Part shown: one piece after another, positions 25,174 through 33,975 of the stretch
Numbering within the stretch: the first letter of the stretch is position 1
Layout: each line of letters opens with the position of its first letter
DNA from: an uncultured Bacteroides sp.
GTDB taxonomy: Bacteria > Bacteroidota > Bacteroidia > Bacteroidales > Bacteroidaceae
Direction of reading: 5' to 3'
Assembly (NCBI GenBank): GCA_900553185.1
Contig: USCT01000010.1
Location: 1-64,000 of the forward strand
DNA: 64,000 nt
Position numbers and translations under genes: made by a program
The notes under the pieces: model-generated
Databases searched by the model: none
The model's input: the letters and a program-made list of their open reading frames with translations, nothing else
What the model was told of the DNA's origin: nothing

Positions 25174-26157
25174 ATGAAGCAGCAAACCTGTGAACAATTA
25201 TTGGCCAGTGTTCAGCATTTCATCGCGGATCTGGCTTATGCCCGCCAACCGATGGGCTTGTATGACCCGATAAAATATGTACTCGACCTGGGCGGAAAGC
25301 GCTTGCGTCCGGTCTTGATGTTGCTGGCCTATAACTTATATAAGGAAGATACCGACTCCATTTTATGGCAGGCGGCGGGAATAGAGACTTACCATAACTT
25401 TACCTTGTTGCACGATGACCTGATGGACAAGGCCGACATGCGCCGCCGGAAGCCCACGGTACACAAGAAATGGGATGAGAATACCGCCATCCTTTCGGGC
25501 GACGCCATGCTGATTCTTTCGTACCGCTTCATGATGGAACATTGTCCGGCCGATAAGGTGCAGGCGGTCATGCAGGTGTTCGGCCAGACGGCCCTGGAAG
25601 TATGCGAAGGGCAGCAATGGGATATGGAGTTCGAAACGCGGATGGACGTAACCGTCCGTGAATACATCGAGATGATCCGTCTGAAAACGTCCGTACTTCT
25701 GGCGGCGGCCCTGAAGATAGGCGCCATCCTGGGAGGAGCGTCCGATGCCGACGCCGGTCGGTTGTATGATTTCGGTATCCGGATGGGACTGGCCTTCCAG
25801 TTGCAGGACGATTACCTCGATGTATACGGCGATCCGGCCGTCTTCGGAAAGAAAATCGGAGGCGATATCCTGTGCAATAAGAAAACGTACATGCTCATTA
25901 CGGCCCTCGAAAAGTCGGACGACACCCAAAGACGGGAACTTACGAAATGGATAGAAGCCGTCGGCTACGACCCCGCCGAAAAGATAGCCGCCGTAACCGC
26001 GCTATATGATAAGGTAGGCATTGCGGAAATCTGCCTCGAGCAGATCGATACCTGTTATCAGGAAGGATTGCGCCTGCTGGAAGAAGTAGGTGTCGACGCG
26101 CCGTTGAAAAACCAGTTACACGATTTTGTATTCAGTTTGATGAACCGTAAATTATAA
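25174..26157 (+). CDS. Short-chain polyprenyl diphosphate synthase
   Basis: Condenses IPP with allylic diphosphates to make farnesyl or geranylgeranyl diphosphate. The 327-residue protein has both Asp-rich motifs: DDLMD (near residue 80, DDxxD without the two-residue insert of many bacterial FPP synthases) and DDYLD (near residue 211). The residue five before the first Asp is Phe, a bulky residue that usually limits the product to about C15-C20. KRLRP near the N-terminus binds IPP. It is 7 bp ahead of tatD, so the two are cotranscribed. The exact product length is not settled by sequence. Confidence 0.9.
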   Translation: MKQQTCEQLLASVQHFIADLAYARQPMGLYDPIKYVLDLGGKRLRPVLMLLAYNLYKEDTDSILWQAAGIETYHNFTLLHDDLMDKADMRRRKPTVHKKWDENTAILSGDAMLILSYRFMMEHCPADKVQAVMQVFGQTALEVCEGQQWDMEFETRMDVTVREYIEMIRLKTSVLLAAALKIGAILGGASDADAGRLYDFGIRMGLAFQLQDDYLDVYGDPAVFGKKIGGDILCNKKTYMLITALEKSDDTQRRELTKWIEAVGYDPAEKIAAVTALYDKVGIAEICLEQIDTCYQEGLRLLEEVGVDAPLKNQLHDFVFSLMNRKL

Positions 26158-26164
26158 GAACACC

Positions 26165-26956
26165 ATGACACCGTTGACAGATACCCATACACATTTATTT
26201 GTAGAAGAATTCGATACCGACCGTGACCTGGCCATCATCCGTGCCCGTGAGTCGGGGGTATACCGCCTGTTCATGCCGAACATCGACGAGACGACGGTGG
26301 AAGCCATGCTGGCCACCTGCAAGGCCCATCCGGCCTGTTATCCGATGATCGGTCTTCATCCTACTTCCGTAGATCAGGACTGGAAAGAAAAGCTTGCGGC
26401 CGTAGAGAAATGGCTTCGTGGTCCGGAAACGTTCTTCGGTATCGGCGAAGTGGGTATCGACCTGTACTGGGACCGTACGTTCCGCGACGAGCAGATGCAG
26501 GCCTTCGACCTCCAGGTACAATGGGCGCTGGAGTTCGGACTCCCCCTGAGCATTCATGCCCGTAACGCCTGTCCGGAAGTGCTGGAAGTACTGGAGCCCT
26601 ACCGGAAGGAACCCGCCTTGTCGGGCGTTTTCCATTGTTTCTCGGGCACGGAAGAAGAGGCGTCCCGCCTGTTGGCCTTCGACCGCTTCATGCTGGGCAT
26701 CAACGGCACGGTCACTTTCAAAAAGAGTACCTTGCCCGAAGTCCTGAAAAAGCTTCCGCTGGAAAGACTGGTTCTGGAAACCGATTCTCCCTACCTGGCT
26801 CCTGTTCCCCAGCGCGGAAAACGGAACGAAAGCGCTTTTCTGGTACATGTCGCCGAAAAACTATCCGATATATTCGGACTCCCTCTCGATCAGATTGCCT
26901 CGCAAACCACCGCGAATGCCTTGAAAGTATTCTCGAAAGCCGCACATTCCTTTTAA
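26165..26956 (+). CDS. TatD-family metal-dependent hydrolase
   Basis: A 263-residue TIM-barrel hydrolase of the TatD DNase family. All metal ligands are visible: DTHTHLF at about residue 6, GEVGIDLYWD near residue 97, SIHARNA near residue 128, VFHCFSGT near residue 154, and ETDSPYLAP near residue 205. Family members act as 3'-5' exonucleases or quality-control deacylases; which applies here is not known. It follows the prenyl synthase by 7 bp. Confidence 0.92.
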   Translation: MTPLTDTHTHLFVEEFDTDRDLAIIRARESGVYRLFMPNIDETTVEAMLATCKAHPACYPMIGLHPTSVDQDWKEKLAAVEKWLRGPETFFGIGEVGIDLYWDRTFRDEQMQAFDLQVQWALEFGLPLSIHARNACPEVLEVLEPYRKEPALSGVFHCFSGTEEEASRLLAFDRFMLGINGTVTFKKSTLPEVLKKLPLERLVLETDSPYLAPVPQRGKRNESAFLVHVAEKLSDIFGLPLDQIASQTTANALKVFSKAAHSF

Positions 26957-27045
26957 TTTTTATTAATTTTAGGGGATAAGGAAAACTTTTGCAGGTCAGA
27001 TGTGATGTATCATGAAAAAAAAAGATACATTTGTAACGGAAATCG

Positions 27046-27075
27046 CTTGCAGTTCGCATTTTTATTTGTAATTTG
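27046..27075 (+). promoter_or_regulatory. Probable promoter of tRNA-Ser
   Basis: CTTG (27046-27049), 19 bp, then TAATTTG (27069-27075), a one-base-short version of TAnnTTTG. It lies 41 bp before the tRNA. A better-matching TACATTTG is at 27026-27033, so either may be used. Confidence 0.45.
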
Positions 27076-27116
27076 CACCCGATTTTAAAGGAAAGCCCTT
27101 TTAAATGGTGCTGAAA

Positions 27117-27204
27117 GGAGAGGTGCTCGAGTGGTTGAAGAGGCACGCCTGGAAAGCGTGTATACGCCAAAAGCGTATCACGGGTTCGAATCCCGTTCTC
27201 TCCG
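27117..27204 (+). tRNA. tRNA-Ser (anticodon GGA)
   Basis: An 88-nt class II tRNA with a long variable arm (TATACGC/GCGTATC). The acceptor GGAGAGG pairs with TCTCTCC (one G-U), the anticodon stem CACGC/GCGTG closes a CTGGAAA loop with GGA at 27151-27153, and the T-loop is TTCGAATC. The discriminator is G, as expected for serine. CCA is not encoded. Confidence 0.96.
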
Positions 27205-27280
27205 CAAGATGATTTTAATAGAGAAACAACTAAATCAATTTATAACTATTAATTAATTAATCTTAAAAATTAGACACACA

Positions 27281-28087
27281 ATGAAAAAGTTATTTGCAAT
27301 TCTTGCAGTGATGGGAGTCCTCTCGTTTGGAATGACTCAGGCAGCTATGGCTCAGGATTCTACAGCTACAGCCGAACCGGCTCAGACAGAACAGGTTGCA
27401 GCAGCTGATGAAACAACAGAAGCAGCACCGGTTGTAGTAGAAGAAGGTGGTTTACACAAAGAGTTGAAAACCAAATTTATTGAAGGTGATGCAGGCTTCA
27501 TGTCATTGGTAGCCATCGCATTGGTTTTGGGTTTGGCTTTCTGTATCGAACGTATCATTTACTTGAGCTTGGCTGAAGTAGACGTTAAGAAATTGATGGC
27601 AAAAGTAGAAGGCGCTTTGGAAAAAGGTGATGTAGAAGGCGCTAAGACTATCTGCCGTAACACTCGTGGTCCGGTTGCTTCTATCTGCTACCAGGGCTTG
27701 ATGAGAATCGATGAAGGCTTGGACGTAGTTGAACGTTCTGTAGTATCTTACGGTGGTGTTCAGGCTGGTTACCTTGAAAAAGGATGTTCTTGGATCACAT
27801 TGTTCATCGCGATGGCTCCGTCTTTGGGATTCTTGGGTACTGTAATCGGTATGGTGCAGGCATTCGATGATATCCAGCAGGCTGGTGATATTTCTCCGAC
27901 AGTTGTTGCCGGTGGTATGAAAGTTGCGTTGATCACTACTATCTTCGGTTTGATCGTTGCTTTGATTCTTCAGGTATTCTATAACTACATCCTGTCTAAG
28001 ATCGAAGCTATTACAAGCCAGATGGAAGATTCTTCTATCACATTGCTTGATATGATCATGAAGTATAACCTGAAATACAAAAAATAA
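27281..28087 (+). CDS. exbB: MotA/TolQ/ExbB proton channel family protein
   Basis: Inner-membrane subunit of an ExbB-ExbD proton-driven motor that powers TonB. The 268-residue protein starts with a signal-like hydrophobic segment and an Ala/Glu-rich stretch, then shows three membrane segments: near 70-92, 165-190 and 205-230. The family core is LFIAMAPSLGFLGTVIGMVQAFDDI near residues 172-196 and GGMKVALITTIFGLIVALILQV just after. It leads a four-gene operon with a 4-TM protein and two ExbD proteins, an arrangement common in Bacteroidetes. Confidence 0.93.
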   Translation: MKKLFAILAVMGVLSFGMTQAAMAQDSTATAEPAQTEQVAAADETTEAAPVVVEEGGLHKELKTKFIEGDAGFMSLVAIALVLGLAFCIERIIYLSLAEVDVKKLMAKVEGALEKGDVEGAKTICRNTRGPVASICYQGLMRIDEGLDVVERSVVSYGGVQAGYLEKGCSWITLFIAMAPSLGFLGTVIGMVQAFDDIQQAGDISPTVVAGGMKVALITTIFGLIVALILQVFYNYILSKIEAITSQMEDSSITLLDMIMKYNLKYKK

Positions 28088-28096
28088 TTAAGAACA

Positions 28097-28561
28097 ATGG
28101 CTAAATTATCATACAAGGTATCATACTATGTATTTTATGTCTGCGTTGCCTTGATCTTGGTAGTGCTGGGCATGTTCTACGGAGTAGGATACAGTGAAAC
28201 AAATGCCGCAGGTCAGACTGAACCTGCAAATACTCCGGCGCTGATGTACTTGATGTACGGAATGTTCGCCGTGACGGTGATTGTGACTCTGCTTGGAGCG
28301 ATCGCACAGTTTGGTGGCGCTTTGAAAGATAATCCGAAAGGAGCTATCAAATCTCTGCTGGGACTGATCCTGTTGGTCGTTCTGCTGATTATTACTTATA
28401 ATATTGGCTCTAGCGAACCGGTTGTTATGGGCGGTGGCGAAGTTTATAACGATGGCATGTGGTTGAAGATTACAGACATGTTCTTGTATTCAACTTATGT
28501 ATTGGCCGTAGTTGCCGCAATCGGTACCCTGGTTAATATGTCAGGAATCTTTAAAAAATAA
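28097..28561 (+). CDS. Four-TM protein of the ExbB-ExbD operon
   Basis: A 154-residue hydrophobic protein with four predicted membrane segments (about 9-34, 52-76, 84-108 and 124-148) and short loops. I do not recognise a named family or any catalytic motif. It starts 9 bp after exbB and is followed by two exbD genes, so it is almost certainly made with the motor. The role is unknown; an accessory subunit or assembly factor of the ExbB/ExbD complex is the simplest inference. Confidence 0.8.
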   Translation: MAKLSYKVSYYVFYVCVALILVVLGMFYGVGYSETNAAGQTEPANTPALMYLMYGMFAVTVIVTLLGAIAQFGGALKDNPKGAIKSLLGLILLVVLLIITYNIGSSEPVVMGGGEVYNDGMWLKITDMFLYSTYVLAVVAAIGTLVNMSGIFKK

Positions 28562-28602
28562 ATTATTCATTGAGTTTAATAGTTAAAACGGAGTAAGTAA
28601 AA

Positions 28603-29190
28603 ATGGCAAAAAAAGAAAGAAAAGTGCCCGGAATTAATTCAAGTTCTACGGCCGATATTGCCTTCATGTTGCTTATTTTCTTCCTTATTACAACATCAAT
28701 GGATACTGACCGTGGTTTGGCAAGACAATTGCCTCCTCCACCGGAAAACAATCAGGAAAAGAGTGATATTATCGTAAAGGAAAGAAATGTTCTCCAGGTC
28801 CGTATCAATAAGGACGACCAGTTGATGGTAGGCGGAGAATGGTTCGATATCAAGCAGCTGAGAGCAAAAGCAAAAGAATTCATTGCCAATCCGAACAACG
28901 ACGAGAATATGCCGGAAAAACATCCGAAACATCTCCCGTATTTCGGTGACGTGATGATCACAGAAAAACATGTAATTTCTGTACAGAACGACGTTGGTAC
29001 TAGCTACGACGCTTATCTGCAGGTTCAGAATGAACTGGTTGCTGCATACAACGAATTGCGTAACGAACTGGCTCAGTCACAATTCGGAAAATCTTATGCA
29101 GAATGTTCAGAAGACGAACAGAAAGCTATCCGTGACTACTATCCGCAGAAGATCTCTGAAGCAGAACCTAAAAAGTATGGAGGAAAATAA
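28603..29190 (+). CDS. exbD: ExbD/TolR-type biopolymer transport protein (first copy)
   Basis: A 195-residue protein with the ExbD layout: a short cytoplasmic N-terminus, one membrane helix at about 16-34 (STADIAFMLLIFFLITTSM) holding the conserved proton-carrying Asp, and a periplasmic domain. The periplasmic part is longer than in classical ExbD and ends in a charged helix. Two bases separate its stop from the second ExbD gene, so the pair may form a heteromeric motor. Confidence 0.92.
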   Translation: MAKKERKVPGINSSSTADIAFMLLIFFLITTSMDTDRGLARQLPPPPENNQEKSDIIVKERNVLQVRINKDDQLMVGGEWFDIKQLRAKAKEFIANPNNDENMPEKHPKHLPYFGDVMITEKHVISVQNDVGTSYDAYLQVQNELVAAYNELRNELAQSQFGKSYAECSEDEQKAIRDYYPQKISEAEPKKYGGK

Positions 29191-29192
29191 TC

Positions 29193-29657
29193 ATGGGAAA
29201 ATTTAATAAGACCGGTAAGAAGGGAATGCCTGAACTGAATACTTCTTCTTTGCCTGACCTTATCTTTACCATGTTGTTCTTCTTCATGATCGTAACAACC
29301 ATGCGTGAGGTTACATTGAAGGTTCAGTTCAAAGTTCCGCAGGCTACGGAATTGGAAAAGCTTGAAAAGAAATCTCTGGTGTCTTTCATTTACATTGGTA
29401 AACCGTTGCCAGAATACCAGAAGAAGATGGGTACTACAGACCGTATCCAGCTGAACGATAAGTTCGCCGAATCTTCTGAAGTTCAGGACTACATTTATCA
29501 GGAACGTGAAAACATGAAAGAGGAAGACAAACCGTTTATGACCGTATCTTTGAAGGTTGACGCTAAGACCAAGATGGGTATCGTTACGGAAGTAAAGCAG
29601 GCTCTTCGTCAGGCTTACGCTTTGAAAATCAACTATTCTGCTACTCAACGTCAGTAA
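29193..29657 (+). CDS. exbD: ExbD/TolR-type biopolymer transport protein (second copy)
   Basis: A 154-residue ExbD paralogue. The membrane helix (about 17-38, TSSLPDLIFTMLFFFMIVT) carries the conserved Asp, and the C-terminal domain shows the SLKVDAKTKMGIVTEVKQALRQ segment typical of ExbD. It is clearly diverged from the copy just upstream, so this is an old duplication. It ends the operon at a strong terminator. Confidence 0.92.
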   Translation: MGKFNKTGKKGMPELNTSSLPDLIFTMLFFFMIVTTMREVTLKVQFKVPQATELEKLEKKSLVSFIYIGKPLPEYQKKMGTTDRIQLNDKFAESSEVQDYIYQERENMKEEDKPFMTVSLKVDAKTKMGIVTEVKQALRQAYALKINYSATQRQ

Positions 29658-29681
29658 TAGTACATTTATAAGCAACAAAAG

Positions 29682-29717
29682 AAAGGGATTGTCCACATCG
29701 GGCAATCCCTTTTTTTG
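29682..29717 (+). terminator. Terminator of the ExbB-ExbD operon
   Basis: Perfect 10-bp stem AAAGGGATTG/CAATCCCTTT with an 11-nt loop, followed by further T residues. Confidence 0.9.
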
Positions 29718-29833
29718 TGTGTTGGTACATTGTGTCCGCTACGAATCCGGGCGGCAGGGTATCAAGTCCTTTCGGCTGGTTTTGAGGAAGGAAAGGATCG
29801 GTTGCGGTCAGCTTCGGGCGGATGTGTGCTGTA

Positions 29834-30403
29834 TCAGAACGATGCGCCTCCGCCGGTCGGCTGATACCGGTATACGTGCCTGTATATCAGGTCGCGGCAC
29901 GCCACGAAGCGGTCGTGCGTGAACGTTTCGCTTCCCGCGGTCATGATGCGTAGCGGAAAAGGCTCTCCGCCGGGGCGGTAAGGCGGCTGGAGGTATTCGT
30001 ACGGGCTCAGGGTGAATCCGCACCGCTCGTAGAATCCTATGCGCCGGCGGCTCATCTCGTCTTCGGGCGGCTCCACCTCCAGCACGATCAGGCCGGGGAT
30101 GTATTCGGCGAGCCGTTGCATCACCTGTTTGCCGTAGCCCCTGTTGCGCACCTCGGGCGAGGTGGCCAGGTGTTCGGCGTAGGTAAATCCCGGAAAGCGC
30201 CACAGGGTGATGAATCCCACCCGGAGCGCTCCGTCGGTAATCAGCAGGCAGCTGAAGCGTTCCTCGTGATCCGTCAGTTGCCGCTGGTCCGCTTCCGTTC
30301 TTCTCTCGGCCGGCGGAAACGATTCCGTCATGAGCCGTTCCACAAACGCGTAATCCGCGTGGCTGGTTCCTATCGGGGTAAATTCTATCATGGCCGGTAT
30401 CAT
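29834..30403 (-). CDS. GNAT-family N-acetyltransferase
   Basis: An acyl-CoA-dependent acetyltransferase of unknown substrate, 189 residues. The acetyl-CoA loop is visible near residue 100 as EVRNRGYGKQVMQRL, preceded by the TYAEHLATSPE strand, and the late FYERCGF motif matches the GNAT fold. I start it at 30403, where ATG overlaps the stop of the upstream M64 gene as ATGA; a second ATG at 30391 (MIEF) is also possible. Open reading further upstream is only the shadow of the peptidase gene. The two genes are probably translationally coupled. Confidence 0.85.
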   Translation of the reverse strand: MIPAMIEFTPIGTSHADYAFVERLMTESFPPAERRTEADQRQLTDHEERFSCLLITDGALRVGFITLWRFPGFTYAEHLATSPEVRNRGYGKQVMQRLAEYIPGLIVLEVEPPEDEMSRRRIGFYERCGFTLSPYEYLQPPYRPGGEPFPLRIMTAGSETFTHDRFVACRDLIYRHVYRYQPTGGGASF

Positions 30404-31689
30404 TTGTCGGTGTAGAAACGGATGAGGCGTTCCAGGGCGCGCTGGCATACCGGGCAGAACTGGGGTGCCTCGTTTATTTTCATGCGGCATTCCGTGGTGG
30501 GGCGGTACACGCCTTTGGCGGTATATCCGGCTCCCTCGAACACTCCTACGCGCGTATAGAGCTTGTCCGGATCGGTTTCGGCGGGAGTAGGTATCGGCGT
30601 ACCTTCGGGCACCATGTCCTTCCATTTGTCCTCAAAGTGTACCAGCGTGGTGATGTTCTGTTCCCACGGTTCTATGGTTTGCGGGTAGAACGGGCTTTCG
30701 GCGTCGTCGTAGGCATATTCGTCGGCCAGTCCGCCGAAGCTGTGTCCGAATTCGTGAACCACTACCGGGCGGAACATCGGGTGATGGGCCGTGGTCAGGG
30801 TATACGAGTTGTAGATACCGCCTCCGCCGTAGGTATCGGTATTGGCCAGGATGATGATGTGTTCGTACGGAATGCCCGCCAGCCAGTTGTGTATGGTCTT
30901 CACGCTTCGTGTGGTGAGGTAGCGTTCGGAGTAGAAGGTGTCGAAGTGCGAGCTGACGGCCGTCGATTTCCACGCGTGGTCTCTGGGTATGCTCACGCCG
31001 CTATCCGCCGATTCGCTGGCCACGGCCACCACGTTGAACCGGTCTTTCAGGTGCTTGAACGGCTCGTGGTCGAAGATGGCCTGGCAGGCCGTTTCGGCGT
31101 CCTGGTAGAAGCGGTCCATTTCTCCGGCGGTATATCCTTCGGCCATGATGGCCACGTCGATGCAGTCGTCGGGCGATCCGCTCTGTAGCAGATACCGGTG
31201 CGGTGTGACGCGGCTCGTACCCTTCTGGTGAATCAGGATGTCGTCGGGCCGTACCTCGTGGCTCATGCTGGCGCACACCTTGCGGTACTTGTCAAGCAGC
31301 TCTACGGTGACGGTCACCGCCTGTTTGGGATAAGGTATCAGAAACGAGTTCTCGAATCCCCGTCGGGTATGGAAGGCTTCGGCCTCGCTGGTCCATTCCT
31401 GAAACAGGCTGGAGAACGAAGTCCGGTAGATGACTTTTCCGCTGGCCTTGTCGGCGACGGTGATCCGGCCGTTTCCTTCCAGGGGGAGTTCGCTCAGGTG
31501 GTGGCGTCGTCCGGCCCATTGGGGGAGCGAGCAGAGTTCGTCCAGGCAGATGTCCTGGTGGCGGGCGTCGCCCGTAAAGAGATAGTCTATCCGCAGGGTC
31601 TTGTCCGTAAAGTAGTCGTCAAAGTTTTGGGCGTTTGCCGGCAGAGCGGCGGCCCCTGCCAGTGCCCAGATAAGCCAGATCTTTTTCAT
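30400..31689 (-). CDS. Secreted M64-family metallopeptidase
   Basis: A 429-residue exported zinc peptidase of the M64 (IgA peptidase) family. A signal peptide of about 21 residues ends ANAQN. An N-terminal beta-rich domain (about 25-140) precedes the catalytic domain. The zinc motif HEFGHSFGGLADEY near residue 270 fits HExxHxxGxxxDEY, and cysteines near the C-terminus (ECRMK and CPVCQ) may form a disulfide. The ATG at 31689 is chosen because the signal peptide begins there; an earlier in-frame ATG at 31725 lies on the -7 box. The immunoglobulin-cleaving activity known for one M64 member should not be assumed for this one. Confidence 0.88.
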   Translation of the reverse strand: MKKIWLIWALAGAAALPANAQNFDDYFTDKTLRIDYLFTGDARHQDICLDELCSLPQWAGRRHHLSELPLEGNGRITVADKASGKVIYRTSFSSLFQEWTSEAEAFHTRRGFENSFLIPYPKQAVTVTVELLDKYRKVCASMSHEVRPDDILIHQKGTSRVTPHRYLLQSGSPDDCIDVAIMAEGYTAGEMDRFYQDAETACQAIFDHEPFKHLKDRFNVVAVASESADSGVSIPRDHAWKSTAVSSHFDTFYSERYLTTRSVKTIHNWLAGIPYEHIIILANTDTYGGGGIYNSYTLTTAHHPMFRPVVVHEFGHSFGGLADEYAYDDAESPFYPQTIEPWEQNITTLVHFEDKWKDMVPEGTPIPTPAETDPDKLYTRVGVFEGAGYTAKGVYRPTTECRMKINEAPQFCPVCQRALERLIRFYTDK

Positions 31690-31724
31690 GTTCGTATGTG
31701 TTAATGTATGAGGAAATGTTCCCA

Positions 31725-31732
31725 CAAAGATA
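31725..31732 (-). promoter_or_regulatory. -7 box for the M64-GNAT operon
   Basis: TATCTTTG on the minus strand, 36 bp ahead of the start at 31689. Confidence 0.65.
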
Positions 31733-31805
31733 CGATTTACTACTAAATCCGAACTTATTCCCTGTATAAAAGTTATAGGTAGGGAGATTTATGCCGAAAA
31801 AACCG

Positions 31806-31813
31806 TATATTTG
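31806..31813 (+). promoter_or_regulatory. -7 box for the Lrp-type regulator
   Basis: TATATTTG, 21 bp before the start codon at 31835; divergent from the M64 promoter in the same intergenic region. Confidence 0.65.
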
Positions 31814-31834
31814 TCGTGTTTAAATCAATGAAAA

Positions 31835-32311
31835 ATGGGACATCATCAGTTAGATAGCTTAGACGAACAGATTTTGCGGTTGATTGCCGACAATGCGCGC
31901 ATCCCGTTTCTGGAAGTGGCGCGTGCCTGCAACGTGTCGGGAGCGGCCATTCACCAGCGTATTCAGAAGCTGACCAACCTGGGTATACTCAAGGGTTCGG
32001 AGTTTGTAATCGATCCGGAGAAGATCGGGTATGAGACCTGTGCCTACATCGGGCTTTACTTGAAAGACCCCGAGCAGTTTGATTCCGTCACCGAGGGGCT
32101 GAAGCAGATACCCGAGGTGGTGGAGTGTCATTTCACCACGGGCCAGTACGACATGTTTATCAAGATCTACGCCAAGAACAACCATCACCTGCTGGATATC
32201 ATCCACGACAAGCTCCAGCCGCTGGGACTTTCGCGTTCGGAAACCATCATTTCCTTCCGCGAGGCCATCAAGCGCCAGATGCCTATTCTGGATCTGGCGG
32301 ATGAAGACTGA
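31835..32311 (+). CDS. Lrp/AsnC-family transcriptional regulator
   Basis: A 158-residue regulator. The N-terminal winged helix (about 1-60) shows LDEQILRLIADNARIPFLEVA and the recognition helix GAAIHQRIQKL. The C-terminal RAM domain, which binds amino acids, spans about 70-150 (AYIGLYLKDPEQF, VVECHFTTGQYDMFIKIY). It is divergent from the M64-GNAT operon, but control of that operon is only a guess. Its leader is about 20 nt. Confidence 0.93.
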   Translation: MGHHQLDSLDEQILRLIADNARIPFLEVARACNVSGAAIHQRIQKLTNLGILKGSEFVIDPEKIGYETCAYIGLYLKDPEQFDSVTEGLKQIPEVVECHFTTGQYDMFIKIYAKNNHHLLDIIHDKLQPLGLSRSETIISFREAIKRQMPILDLADED

Positions 32312-32335
32312 CGTCCGCGTAGTCGTGCCGGCCGG

Positions 32336-32833
32336 TCAGCGGCCGGATTTTCTTTCGTAATCAATGAAGCAATAAGGGTAGAGGTGCTTTTCGTCCGACG
32401 GATGGCATTCTCTACTTTTTTCGTTCCATGTCCCGGCGTCGATGGCGGGAAAGAACGTGTCGGCCGGCTTTCCGGCGTCGTCTACCTCCGTCAGGTAGAG
32501 GCGGTGTGCCAGCGGAAGCGCCTCACGGTAGAGGCTCGCTCCGCCGATGACGAACACTTCTTCGTCCGTGCGGCAGGCTTCCAGGGCTTCGTCCAGCGAG
32601 TGGAAGCATTCGGCGCCCGGCAGGCGCAGGTCCTGGCGGCTCAGCACGATGTTCCGCCGGTTGGGCAGCGCTCCCTTCGGAAGCGATTCGAAGGTCTTTC
32701 GTCCCATCACGATGGTGTGTCCCGTAGTCAGCGCCTTGAAGCGTTTCAGGTCGTTCGGCACGCGGTATATCAGCCGGTTCTCGAAACCGATGGCCAGGTC
32801 TTTGTTGACGGCCACGATGATGGATAGAATCAT
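32336..32833 (-). CDS. folA: Dihydrofolate reductase
   Basis: NADPH-dependent reduction of dihydrofolate to tetrahydrofolate. The 165-residue protein has the N-terminal IIVAVNKDLAIGFENRLIYRVPNDLKRFK (position 5 onward), the GRKTFESLP motif near residue 44 and FVIGGASLYREALPLA near residue 94. It lies downstream of thyA on the same strand, the usual pairing, since ThyA makes the dihydrofolate that FolA recycles. The 106-bp gap contains a GACCGG/CCGGTC hairpin at about 32868-32887. Confidence 0.96.
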   Translation of the reverse strand: MILSIIVAVNKDLAIGFENRLIYRVPNDLKRFKALTTGHTIVMGRKTFESLPKGALPNRRNIVLSRQDLRLPGAECFHSLDEALEACRTDEEVFVIGGASLYREALPLAHRLYLTEVDDAGKPADTFFPAIDAGTWNEKSRECHPSDEKHLYPYCFIDYERKSGR

Positions 32834-32939
32834 GTTGCTTGGTTGTTTTAAATTGACTGGTTGCTTAGGGACCGGTTGACGCCGGTCTCAAGCCTTCCAG
32901 TATATCGTTTCTTTTTGATTGTTAATAGTTCATTTTAAA

Positions 32940-33734
32940 TCACACAGACACCTTTCCGGCGATGTGCGGCCAGGGGTCGTAGCCTTCCAGTTGGAAGTCC
33001 TCGTAGCGGAAGTCGAAGATGTTTTTCACGTCGGGATTGAGCTTCATTACCGGAAGCGGGCGTGGAGCGCGGGTGAGTTGCAGATCCACCTGCTCCAGGT
33101 GGTTCAGGTAGATGTGCGCGTCGCCCAGGGTGTGGATAAAGTCGCCGGCTTTCAAGCCCGTCACCTGTGCCATCATCTGTAGCAGCAGGGCGTACGAGGC
33201 GATGTTGAACGGCACTCCCAGGAAGCTGTCGGCGCTCCGCTGGTACATCTGCAGGCTCAGCCGTCCGTCGGCCACGTAGAACTGGAAGAATATATGGCAG
33301 GGCGGTAGGTTCATGTTCTTCAGGTCGGCCACGTTCCAGGCGTTTACGATGATGCGTCGTGAGTCGGGGTTCTTGCGGATGGTCTCCACGGCCTCCGAAA
33401 TCTGGTCGATGAATCCTCCCTCGTAGTCGGGCCATGAGCGCCACTGGTAGCCGTAGATGTGTCCCAGGTCGCCGTTCGGGTCGGCCCATTCGTTCCAGAT
33501 GCGTACGCCGTTTTCCTGCAGGTACTTCACATTGGTGTCTCCGCGCAGAAACCAGAGCAGCTCGTAGATGATGGATTTCAGATGCAGCTTCTTGGTTGTT
33601 ACGAGCGGAAATCCGTCTTCCAGGTTGAACCGCATCTGATGGCCGAACACGCTGATGGTGCCCGTACCCGTGCGGTCGTCTTTCCTTACTCCCTCGGTCC
33701 GGATGCGGCGGAGCAGGTCTAGGTATTGTTTCAT
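32940..33734 (-). CDS. thyA: Thymidylate synthase
   Basis: Methylates dUMP to dTMP with methylenetetrahydrofolate. The 264 residues are the standard E. coli-like length. The N-terminal DRTGTGTISVFG motif near residue 20, the catalytic cysteine in LPPCHIFFQFYV near residue 147, and the QRSADSFLGVPFNIASYA dUMP-binding segment near residue 165 are all intact. It leads the thyA-folA pair and has a good -7 box 25 bp upstream. Confidence 0.98.
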   Translation of the reverse strand: MKQYLDLLRRIRTEGVRKDDRTGTGTISVFGHQMRFNLEDGFPLVTTKKLHLKSIIYELLWFLRGDTNVKYLQENGVRIWNEWADPNGDLGHIYGYQWRSWPDYEGGFIDQISEAVETIRKNPDSRRIIVNAWNVADLKNMNLPPCHIFFQFYVADGRLSLQMYQRSADSFLGVPFNIASYALLLQMMAQVTGLKAGDFIHTLGDAHIYLNHLEQVDLQLTRAPRPLPVMKLNPDVKNIFDFRYEDFQLEGYDPWPHIAGKVSV

Positions 33735-33759
33735 ATTCGTAGTCGGTTTTTTTCTGGCG

Positions 33760-33767
33760 CAAAGGTA
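33760..33767 (-). promoter_or_regulatory. -7 box for thyA-folA
   Basis: TACCTTTG on the minus strand, 25 bp ahead of the thyA start. Confidence 0.65.
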
Positions 33768-33975
33768 GGGATTTTTTTAGACAGGAGCGCCGGTCAGTGA
33801 AGAGTAAATTCTTCAAAATTCAAGGTGAAAAGTATGACGAATCTGGTTGGCAGAAAGATTTCTTATGTTATCTGTCTGAAAATCATTATTCTCTATATCA
33901 GTTTTCTCACCGTCATTTCTCTGCTCCGGTTTTTTTTCTTATTTTTACAGAGAGAATCGATAAACACTTGAAGAT

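Noticed and set aside
30404..30625. N-terminal extension of the GNAT protein
   Set aside because: It lies within the M64 gene and has Arg/Pro/Gly-rich shadow composition; the ATGA overlap gives a better start.
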